64,000 nucleotides of DNA, taken from Micropterix aruncella. Lineage: Eukaryota > Arthropoda > Insecta > Lepidoptera > Micropterigidae. The stretch lies in contig OX155952.1 of assembly GCA_944548615.1 (NCBI GenBank), forward strand, positions 30,653,458-30,717,457. The letters are read 5' to 3'. Under the pieces are notes generated by a model. That model did not search any database. It saw nothing but the letters and a program-made list of their open reading frames with translations, and was not told the origin of the DNA. Below, in pieces: positions 12,111 through 23,800 of the stretch (positions are counted from its first letter, which is position 1; each line of letters begins with the position of its first letter). A program made the position numbers and the translations under genes.

Positions 12111-12424
12111 TTCTATGCGTATCCAGAGTGCTATTAATTATTGGTTTGAAACGATATGCTCCACTAATCATAAAACAAAAGTGCGAAACGCCGCTAAGAA
12201 ACACGAACTGCCGGAACTCGGACGGCGAGCGAGCAAATTCGTTTGCGGCCGTGACGCGTCGTTTTTACTTTTATGCGGATAGGCAAATAAGTGTCAGTGT
12301 CAAAAAGTCAAAGCACTAGTGTTGCCACTGTTATAGCGACTTGAAGCCAAATTACCCTATATTTTATTTTAATTTTATCCCCCTATATTTTATAATACCC
12401 TCAGTTTTTATTGTTAATAGTTTG

Positions 12425-12550
12425 AAATCAAAGACTATCGCGGTTGTTTGTCATTTTAACTAGGATAAAAAACGACTTTACCGCGTGAAGTTTGTAACAC
12501 CCGACGTTTCGGCGATGTTGCAACCGCCGTTGTCTACGGCAGGGACTGCC
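12425..12550. repeat. Dispersed repeat end (GGATAAAAAACG family), copy 1
   Basis: Contains AGGATAAAAAACGACTTTAC followed by GTTTGTAACACCCGACGTTTCGGCGATGTTGCA. The same sequence recurs at 18838-19003 (as a palindrome) and 25988-26075. The flanking CTATCGCGGTTGTTTG block also recurs inverted near 19135. It is upstream of TECR. From 12551 to 13205 nothing else is recognised. Confidence 0.6.
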
Positions 12551-13205
12551 TTGGGTAGGGTCTAGTTGATTAGCGCTATATTAATAGATTTCCTTCTCAT
12601 CTTGATGGAGTATCTGTTTAATTAAACCGTCGATTGAAAATGGCAAGTAGCCCGCTCTATTGGATTTTGAATCATTGAAATTAAATTCCGGTGGAAAAAT
12701 ATGTTTAATGAAAAATTTAGCGGTTAGATAGGGATTTTGGTACCTAAATTTTTACAATATCAGCGTCCAATACAGTCAAACGACTTTTGAGTCAGTTAAT
12801 TTGTGTAAAACAATGCAAAAATTAAAGACACAATTTCAACATTAATGCACGCGAAAACAGTGAAATGTTTGTTTTGGAACATACATACCTACTTAAATAA
12901 AAAGTGGGCACAATAAATATTTTTTGTGTTTTTATCTCTTTCGTAATTTACAATAGGTTTAATCATTTATTTGCAAAAGTACCCTAATCGAGATAAATAA
13001 GATAGCATTTTTATAACTTACCCTAAATAGGGTAATTAGGTACCCTAAAAGGACGCGCTCGGTCGGAGAAGCTTATTTATTTGAATAAAAAATAGTACGT
13101 ACCTAATGCATAATTTAAATAAACATTTCTTATAAAATTCTGAATATTTTACAAAATTTTGCGGAAAAACTAACGTAGAAATGCAAAAAATGTTGGAACT
13201 AAAGG

Positions 13206-13447
13206 GGCAATCATATTATCGGACGCGTCCGCAAGCCGCGGCTTATGGGTCTGAACCGACTGAACAGTATGCACAGTCGTTTGGGACGCGGTTTGCCAGA
13301 TCTCTATCGGACGTCCGAAGCCTCAAGGTGACGTCCGCGACTGACGTCCGATAATGTGCACGGCTCAATAGAAATTCATTACACAGATAACCTTTCAGTC
13401 GCGTCCATAAGCCGCGGCTTACGGACGCGTCCGATAATATGATTGCC
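13206..13447. mobile_element. Foldback MITE with GC-rich 42-bp TIRs
   Basis: The left end GGCAATCATATTATCGGACG and right end (its complement) are near-perfect inverted repeats of about 42 bp. They include CGGACGCGTCCG and AAGCCGCGGCTTA palindromes. The whole element is 242 bp. No target duplication could be assigned. Confidence 0.75.
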
Positions 13448-13673
13448 GACATTATGAGTGCAAAACAATACAATAGTGTTGCCAACTGTTGTCAATTTTG
13501 ATTACTTCCAACAGCACGCAAAGGGTGGATGGGGCGAGGATGTAAGCCCAAGTAACATTTACAGGTAACATTTTTGAAGGCCTTGTGAAAATGCCTATTT
13601 ATCCTATAAAGGTTCTAAAAAGGCTGTTGGTGTTGTAACAATGTCTAAAATAGAACTGATAAATACTAATATG

Positions 13674-15720
13674 CAGGCCCGGACTGGCCAGGTCGGCTAG
13701 TCGGCGATCACCGAGGGCCCCCGACTCAAGGGGGTCCCGAAGAGACCCCAAAAAAGTGGTTTACATTTTTAATACTCAGGTATTTTTTTAACTGAAAGAA
13801 ATTTGATCAATCAATGGTCCATATTTGAAAGCCTAATTATATCTCTTGATTTAACAGATTTATTTCTGGTTAGGAACCTACGTCTTCTGTTTCAAAACAT
13901 TTACAAAGTAAACCCATTTACTATTCTACCGCTTGGAACTTTGTATAGACGCTACTTCAACAAGTAAGAGATAAAAGGAATGATAAGCAATTAAAGTTCT
14001 GATAGCTCCTGGATTTTCCAACGTTCAAAACTATAAATCTGTCTTTTTGTTATGTTTTAGATTGTGCCAAGACGAGTATAGAAGAGAGATTCAGACTAAA
14101 TAATGCAATTTTGAAAGGTTGTTCTTTGTCAGACTCTGGCTAAAAAGCTGTTGTTATTTCTTGATTTAAATTGTAAATAATTGATTTGTACCATTTTTTG
14201 GATTTTAAAATTTTGTATAATTGTATAATTCTTTTACAATTATACAAAAATATAATTCTTTTACAATTAACACAACTTTTTTATTAGGCTTGGCTTACTT
14301 ATTAGTATTTTCTCTAATTATATATTATTTATTGAGGTATTGCAGTAGGATTTGGATGATGGCTTTTTATTTATTTATTTATTTATTTAGTATAATAGGT
14401 ACGCAAACAATACTCCAGTAATACATTGGTTATCACTAAGATTTTTATATTATTACTAATTATAGTATAATATCTTATGCGTACTCCGCATGCTTAATTA
14501 ATAATTGCGTATGCGGTGTTTATCTCATGATTCACAAAAATAACATTAGTATAAAAATGAATATCCTTAAAAATTATCAAAACAAAAATTTTAAATTTTA
14601 GAAATAAGTTTACAGTCAATTCTGAAAAACAATTAAATAGAAAAAATAATTTGATATCAAATATTGTCTGAACTAATATAATAAAAACATACGGTACATT
14701 ATCAATTTGTCTCATAATACGCCATATATAATGGACATCACTGCTAATGGTCCCAGGTTAAAGAAATCAGTATTATCGGTTATAGTGTTGTATAACCGGC
14801 ATGTACGTGAGATAGGATTGTGGAAAGATTAATTTGTCTGCGAAGTGGAAAGGTAAAATTTTAGGTGCTGCCTAAGTCATCTGGATGGTGCGTTGAAATT
14901 TAACGCTTCTAATAAATCTGGTGAGTCTATCCCGCCATTAAGAAGTTTGTGCAGAACATTAGGATTCCACCCTCTCTCCTATTTTTAAAAGTAAAAATCT
15001 TTAAATAATCTAAACGCTCTTCATAAGAGTAGATAGTATGTGATAGACCGGTTTTATAGGTTAACATACGCCTATACATCCTCTGCGCAGACTATCGCTT
15101 CCGATTGGACCTCCATAGTACGGATTCCAAATTATGGAACTAAACTCCAGTTAGCTGCGTACTAGAGAATTATAGAGCAAGTTAAAGGAGTTAATATTTT
15201 TGAACGGTTTAGTAACCCTATATATAAAACCCAGTGTTCGCTCGCTCTTACTTACTAAATTGTTGATAATATGTTCTCTAAAAGTCAGGTGCTCGTCGTG
15301 AAGTAGGTATTCCTAGATCTCTTACCCTTTTTGTCGAATTTAGTGTCGCACTGCCGATAGAGTAAGGGTAGTCTTTAATTTGCTTATTTCTAGTGAAACG
15401 AATAATTTGTCAGTTCCATTCTATTTTACTTTAGCACAGGTTGCAATTGATTTTAAGTGTTGCACAAACATGTCTACCAAGTTTAGATAAAATAAAAACA
15501 ATATAAAATGCATTGTAAACGTAAGTAAACTACAACATAAAAAGGTATTTTTTATAAACTTCTTGCCTTTACTCAAATACTTTTCAAGCGACAAAATAGC
15601 GGAAAATGTGGTTTTAGGCATGTTTTTACAAAAACTAAATCAGGGGGAGGACACCGGACCCTGCGAAGGGAATACTCATTAGTCTTGCCGAGCCCCCCTG
15701 AAGGAGCCAGTCCCGGCCTG
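13674..15720. mobile_element. hAT-like non-autonomous element with 8-bp target duplication
   Basis: The TIRs are CAGGCCCGGACTGGCC (left) and the complement of CAGGCCGGGACTGGCT (right), the terminal pattern of hAT elements. Flanks are ctaatatg (13666-13673) and ataatatg (15721-15728), an 8-bp duplication with one mismatch. The 2047-bp interior is AT-rich with no transposase frame, so it is a deletion derivative or has acquired other sequence. Confidence 0.75.
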
Positions 15721-15728
15721 ATAATATG

Positions 15729-16604
15729 ACTCGAAGACCAAAAGCCATTATTAGAAGCCTTCATAAACTCTTAACAGTTAGTATTAGAGAACCTTTTTGC
15801 CTTAAGAATATAAAGCCTTGCAAAGGTCTTGGCTGAGAATTGGGAAATGCTTATTTAAGCAAATATGCCTTCAAGTAATTTTAAATGTGACCAAGACAAA
15901 GCAATTTGATCTTTAGGTAATTTACTCTCGCACACCCCGTACTCTCCACGTCTAGTACCATGTTTAATTTTCACAGTGTTTCTACAAAAGCTTTTATTCA
16001 AGGTGTAAATGTTAAACCAAATATCCTGAATTTAGCATTTTTATTGACGATTAAGACTAAATATTCTTGGGAGTAAAGCCTCATTGAAAAATGCATTTTA
16101 ATGCTAAATGCCCCTTTAATCAGAGTATCCATGGGTGGCCCTGTTTGGGACATTGCTATGAACAAACCTATTACTACAAATGTTATTGAAGGCAAAAAAG
16201 CATGCACTAAAATGAACAGAAACCAAATTAAGACGATTGTGTGACAGATTGATTAATGTTAAAGCATCCAAATATCTGTAATAAGTTGCTCTTTAAAATA
16301 ATGAAAATACTTCAATCGTGTCATTTGGTCATTTCAAACTTGCAACAAGCTTACAGTAATGATCTAGTAGAGATACGGTTATATTAAAAAATCCTGTTTT
16401 TTAATCGATTTTTTATATTTATTTTGTTATAGGCACCTATTACGGTAACGGCCCACCTTAATGTCTAATGACAACTCTTACAGGCGACTGGTTTTTATAT
16501 CATCATGTGGCAGTACTCAGGCGGTCACCCAGGAAAGAACGTACTGACCACGCCCGACGCTGCTTTACTTTGGTGATCTTAGTTGTAGAATATAATATTA
16601 GTAA
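15729..16604. other. Intergenic sequence, nothing recognised
   Basis: AT-rich spacer between the hAT-like element and the (TA)n tract. No coding or repeat structure that I could support. Confidence 0.5.
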
Positions 16605-16666
16605 TTGAAATTCGTAGCGCAATACACACCTAATAACTTTGAAGATAATTTTATATATTCTTCCTA

Positions 16667-16855
<189 letters not shown>

Positions 16856-17351
16856 TACGTTTTTATAATTTTTAAACATAAATTTGTGCGATTTAGTGTA
16901 AAGAAACGGTTTATTTGATGCACTCGAAAGTTTAATTTATTTAAACCTAAAATATTAATTAAAAAAAATGTAAATGAGTTTTATTTGCCAGGTCTCAAAT
17001 TTAATACATATACACTAAATAAGAAAATAGCCGAATTAATAATAATATGGTTCTCTCAAAATTTTGATCTTTATACCGTAAACTTGAGTCAATCTTGTTT
17101 TTCTTTGTTTAATTATTTATTATGCCAATGCAAGTTATGTCGTGTCAAAGCAAAATGTCATGTGTTAAATGTCAATACAAATTATGCAATATTTCGTACG
17201 ATTTCATAACGTATACTTAAGGACAAAAAATATTTAAAGACAAGGATATTATTTATTGCCAAAGTTAGATATTATCTCAAGTATAGCGTTTTGACGGTAC
17301 AATGTATCATAAACACGGTGACATCATGCACAAAATATTATTCATTGAACA

Positions 17352-17621
17352 TATGAGGCCACCAGAACCAGAGTGGCGTGACATTTTGGTGATTTTGAGT
17401 TTAATGCAAAAATCCATATAAAAATCATTATTTACAATTCCAGAGTCGCCCAAAATTTATTTATCAAGAAATCATCAAAATAAAATATACTATGTGCCAT
17501 ACTATTTTTTTTTGGTATGTCCACTTAAGAATTCCCTCATTTTGGCCCATGACCACATTTTGGCCCATATCCACAAAAATGATCTTTGCATTTGGGCCAC
17601 TCTAGTTCTGGTAGCCTCATA
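17352..17621. mobile_element. MITE with ~27-bp TIRs upstream of Hsf
   Basis: TATGAGGCCACCAGAACCAG at the left is matched by the complement of CTAGTTCTGGTAGCCTCATA at the right. The element is 270 bp and ends about 260 bp before the Hsf start codon, so it lies in the Hsf promoter or 5' UTR. It holds no coding sequence. Confidence 0.7.
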
Positions 17622-17880
17622 CAGACTGGCAACGTTATTTCACCGCCGTCATCCTATTTTGGCATATCCAGAAGAGACAGAGGAGGGAGTGTATTGTTTT
17701 TCGAATGAAGTGCGACACAGGGCTCGAGTTGGCGCAAGATTTATTGAAATTATCGCAATTCGAATATTGGACGGGAATAGCAGTGTGCAAACGTTATTGT
17801 TAATCAGATTGTGTATTGCGCGTATGTGGTTTAGTGATAATAACCTCAAAACATAGATAAAGATTCTGGTATTAGAAAAG

Positions 17881-20800
17881 ATGCGATCGGTGAACGAGCC
17901 TGGAGCTAATGTGCCTGCTTTTTTAACCAAATTACTACAGCTTGTTGATAATCCAGACACCAATAATTTAATATCATGGGGCGAGGTAAGTTTTGTTCAT
18001 ATATTCATTGGTTAATAGCGATTATGTTACATAGTTTTTCTTGCATCTGATGGCCTTCGTTTTCGTGAATACAAGCATCACGGCATTTTTATTAATTTCT
18101 CAGAGTGGAAGAACGTTCATTATACAAAATCAAGCGGAATTCGCGCGGGATCTTCTCCCGTTGTACTACAAACACAACAATATGGCCAGTTTCATACGAC
18201 AGTTGAACATGTACGGATTTCACAAAGTCCTTTCATACGAGGCCGGCAGCATGAAGTGCGAAAAGGACGAAATGGAGTTTTCGCATCCGTGCTTCATGCG
18301 GGGGCGCTCTAATCTACTGCAGCATATCAAGAGGAAGATATCCAACCCTAAAGTGCTGCCGGTGAGCAGCGATGACTTGAAGCCCGAGCTGATGAACCGC
18401 GTGTTGTCCGATGTGAAGCAGATGAAAGGACGGCAGGAGAGCATGGACGCGCGATTCAGCGTCATGAAGCAGGAAAATGAAACTTTGTGGCGTGAAGTCG
18501 CCATCTTGAGACAGAAGCACATCAAACAACAGCAGATTGTCAATAATGTGAGTATCTATTCAGAGAATTTTAGAACATTTTAACTTTTTGAGTATGTTTT
18601 ATTCACGAGAATGCCACAGTGAAGTTAATTTAATGGCTGCGTGGAAGAACTATTGTTTTTGTTGGTAAACCAGTAACTAAACTTTAAAAACTCGGTTTGA
18701 ATCAATATGATTTGAAGTTTTGGTATATATACCGTTTAGGTCAATGGTCTGCATTGAAGATGTGTTAACGTCGCCATGCTGATTCCGAATCTACGAAAAT
18801 ATTTGCCCGGATCTTATAAACAGACAAGTTAAAAATAGGATAAAAAACGAATTTCCCGCATAAAGTTTGAAACACCCGGCGTTTCGGCGACGTTGCAGCC
18901 TAGGGTAGACAGTCTACCACAGTCTACCCTAGACAACGGTCACTGCAACATTGCCGAAACGTCGGGTGTTACAAACTTTACGTGGTAAATTCGTTTTTTA
19001 TCCAGTCGTTAGTCCGGAATCCACTGCTCACTCCCCAGAAGTGTAATAATACTATATGATGGGCCTGACTTCGGTCGGTGGATTCCATGACAGCTCCGTT
19101 ATTTTATTCTTATATTTTTATTTATTTATAATGTCAAACAACCGCGATAGTCTCTGATTTTGTAGATAGGTTATAGGCATTTAAAGTTTGCTAATATAAT
19201 GAATATACCGATATTTCTATCTTGCTAAGCAGCTTTGACTGATGAGACTTCTTTAGTCTAGTTTAAATGCTGACAATTTCAACTTTATCAATTTTTAAGC
19301 GCCGCAGAATTTGTAAACGATTACAAAAAAGGTGATATATTAGACAAAAACCAAAGACAAATTATTTTTTGGATTATTTTGCGCACGTGCGGGCTGCGCG
19401 CATGGACACATTTAACTTGCTGTCCTTTTTCCGTTTTTGTAATGTGAGATGCAACACCAAATGCGCATTTTTGTTACATGATTTTTAATTTTACAGTTAA
19501 CCCCATCAACGAAAATTACACAATACTTTGCTCCAAGTATTGACCTTCATCATTTTTATTATAATTAAAAATATGAATTGTAACACCATATGTGTTTTTT
19601 TTTCTAAAATTAAGTCAATGCCAGTCACCAAAATTTAGCCAATGCCGTCATAGCAAAACGCGCCGTCGCCATTATCAGTGTCCGCCGCAGCCGTGTGCGA
19701 TTTTTTTAATTTTTTTTTCTTGCAAAATTGATTTATAGTTAAATATAATAGATGTATGTTGCACCAAATAGGCTAGACTGCCTTCACTCAATGTGAGATA
19801 GGACATTGGTGATACAATTGAAACATTTAAGATCCTAACTAGTCACTACGATGATGCACTTAATCTACAGTCGATATACAGAATGAACACTAACACTCAC
19901 CTGAAAGGACTTTCCTTGAAGCTCGCAAGTGTCTCCTTTAAGAACCACCCTATGAAGCACTTTTATTCAAACCGGGTAGCGAACAAGTGGAACACTTTGC
20001 TAAGTAAAGAGATAAGGTCAACCAGTGGAAACAATTTAAAAACAGACTTAACCCTTCAGGCCTCGGCCCCTCAGCCGATTGACAAGTTGCTGTCCCAAAA
20101 AAATTTTGTAAAAATTAGTAAAAAAATTGAATTACGACACTTTCACCAAAACATTAATTACTGGTAAACCACTGTACCCATAATTAAAATGAAACATATT
20201 AACATAATAAAACATAATAAAATCAAACAAATTAAATTAAAATAAAATTAAAACGGGGCCGTCACGCTGAATCGTATTGTGGCCGATATCGGCCAATCGG
20301 GGCCTGAGGAATTGATAAACATATGTACAGTCAGCGAAACACAGATTTTGGCTCATGAGACCTGAGCTGCCTGCCCCAAAAGATGTATTCAAATGCACGT
20401 TTTATAGTATATAATTTTGTTTTTATTTGAAATGGGTCTCAATGGGTAAAATTTCAGCTTCGACTTCTAAAAATGTATTTCACAATACTTTTTGTCGAAA
20501 ATGTGGAGAATTATTGATAAAACCAAGCAAAATATAGCATGTAGTGACTACTTTGATAATTTTGTTTTTAGCATTAAAATAAACAAACTTCGTAGTGTTT
20601 TATACTTTCCAAAAGAAAATACAGTGTTACACAAAGCATGTAAATAGGGAAAATCTTAATTTCAAGAAAACTTGAAATTCGATTTTCCTCAGATCTCCAC
20701 GTTTTGGGATCTTGGGAATTAAAAAAAGTGATTTCTGGAAAATGTTTGTCTTTGTGTTTGTCTCTGCTCACTGTATCTCAGAAACTACACGATTAATTAG

Positions 20801-23800
20801 GACCAAATTACTTTTAATAATAGTTCACCCTGACACCGAGATCTGAAAAACTGATGAGATATCCGCCATTTTGTTACAAAATGGCAGCCTTTTCAAAATT
20901 AAAATCCTAGATAAATAAACGTGACTTAGAATTTTTAGGATGATGCCTACAAGTTTTGCTTACGTTTCGACATCTTCAGCAGGTTTTGAATTGAAAATGT
21001 TATAACCCGAAAATTGAGAACTTCATAACTCCATTATTATTAATGCTAGAATGGAAAACAAAATATCTTAGAATCTTAAGAGTCTTATCTTCTAACTTTA
21101 TTATATTATTATTATATGTATATTTAACAGGCAGGCAGCTTAAGCTGATGAGCCTGAGTCACATGCTTGCATTACAGTTTTTGTGGAATAAATCCATGTT
21201 AATTTTTAAAGTCATTGACACTTTTGGCACTGATTACTTCACTGGAAAGAGCATTCCATTCGTTTACCACTCTGCTACTGAGGAAATGTTTCTAAGGATT
21301 TGAATGGAATGATATAAGCTGGAGTTTCAGATGACGCAGATGTGTGTTGGTGTTCATGGTGTAGACAAACCAGGAACGTCATAAGATGCAGTCAGGATCT
21401 TATATGTCTCGATTAAGACTTGATGTAAGTCATTTCTGAAACTATATTTAGTGGTTTACAAGTTATTTATCATTCAATCAACTATATTTAGTGGTTTACA
21501 AGTTTATTAATAAAAATAAAATATTGGGTAAAAAATTAAGGTACTGAAATCGAACCTGAAAAATGCAGTTATTACAGCCGATAAAAAATAAAATAAAATC
21601 GAAGAGAATAAAACAAAAGAGTTGGAAAATGGTATGCAAATACATTATCGCACTTATCATAGTCAATACTTAGAACAGCAACGCATTGTCTGCCTTAGTA
21701 CAGGCCTAGGCCTAGTTAGGCGGCTTTGACGTACTGATCAAGATGCAGTGTGGTTTCTTTTTTGCTGCTGGTCGAAACACAAATATATTGTAATGCTGCA
21801 GGAATGTGTATCTCGAGCTTTACTTCAAATAAATATATAAACAACATGAAAGTATTTTGCTTCATTGTGAAATTTGGGAAAGTATATGATACCTTGTATC
21901 AGTCATTTTTTTAAATTATCATATTTTATTGTGTTACAAACGTTTTTATCAATTCTACTCTGTTGTTTTTTATTTGTCGCATATTTTTTATTTACTGTTT
22001 TTTATTTGTTGCACATTTTTTATTTGGTGCATATTAAACTTTATTATACCGCAACGACAAAGTCCTTGCTGTTATTCGCGAGGTAATTAGCCTCTCAGTG
22101 GCTTGTGCCAACAAGGGTCTGACGGTACCCTCCAAACACCCAATACAGTTTGTGCGGGACGGCTCTAAAGGCAAAAAACATTTCATTACAAAACCTTTCT
22201 TAATATAGTCGCTGTTCTACGATAAATTATACGGCGTTTCGTGAACAAAAGATTTCCTTTGGCAGGTTTGATCTGTAGGTCCAAATGATGGATTTAAGAA
22301 GGGGAGCCGCCTGGATTTTTGATCCAGGTGAAAAAGGGGGGGGGGGGGGGAAGTTTGCACACGCCGCGCTTCGAATAAAAAATTATAACTGATCCAGTTA
22401 CACATACTATGGCGTGTTTGGTATCGTTTTCGTATAAACAGAATACGGGGAATCTGTTTCTTAGGTTATTTAGAGACATTTTCATACAATAAGTCAATAA
22501 TTTGGTAAAAAAGTAAATTTGTAAGTTTTTTTTTCTTCAACAGTATTTAACTTCGAAAATAGATCGATTTTGTAGATAAAAAAAATAGTGCTATCGAGCT
22601 CATACTGTCTAGTTTTTAGAAATATATACTTTACATATACTTATCTGACAGTATGTACCCATAAAAAAAATGCCATGAGAATCGAGTGATGAAATTAAAA
22701 TACCTCACTCGACTCACACGGCATATTTATTGAGTAAATTTAGTTTTTCTCTACTTTATCAAGGAAACTACATAAGACAGACATAATTTGACGTCACTTG
22801 GGTAAAATATTCAACACTTAAATTAAATTACTTGAGTTTTTTTTAACTTTTGGGGTTGCACAAAATAAAGGTACACTTCTTATCACACAAATTCACGCCA
22901 AATAATATTAAAGTTAGGTAAATAAAATAATGATAAAAAATACAGAAATAGATTTTACATGTATTAAATAAGAAATTATTAAAAAAAACAATTCTCAGAG
23001 AAGTAGTCTTCGTATTCCTCCGGAATGCCTCGCGGACTACACAACTGTAACAAAATAGATATAAAAGTGACAGACTTATAATTCCTCCGGAACCACATCA
23101 ATTATATCTTCGAATTACGCGGTCTAGAATTACACTGTAACAAAATAGAAATAATATTAAAATAACAATCTCAATGATACCAAATTCAGCAGACAAAGTT
23201 ATCTGACAACATAAATATACCTGGTATTATCGCAGGTTCCGTAACAGCTCTTACACAGCAGTGTGCATGACATTCCCTCTCGTCTGCAAGAACATCGGCT
23301 CCTGCAGCTGTTCTTGCATCCACACTTCACAAGCTCTCGCGCCACCTCCCAGATACTGGGTTGGGTTTTCCATAAGGGCTGCCACTCTCCTTCAGTTTGA
23401 GTCCATCCCCAGTCAGCTGGGGAGGGGATAACGCCTGAGGGATCAAGAGCTTGTCCCCACACGTAGCCCGCTTGATAGGCTGCCTTCAATGTGGACATCC
23501 TTAGAGCATCCCTCGTAGGGGGGATATTTTGCAAACACTTATTTTTTGCAAATAAAATCTTTTAACCGAAAGAATTTCAGTTTCACCACAGTATAACATG
23601 ATGTAGTACTTTTCTAATCTTATCATTAAATCATCTGTCACTTCTTTTAGTGGATTAGGAAGTGCTCTAAAAGCAGATGTGGTCTCAAGACATTGCTGCC
23701 ACGCCTTCCAGGTTATGTTTTGCCTTTGGAATAGAATTCAGAAACGGTGTCACAGCCTATTAAAGCATGGTATCCTCTGATAGCTTCTGCTCTTTCTACA

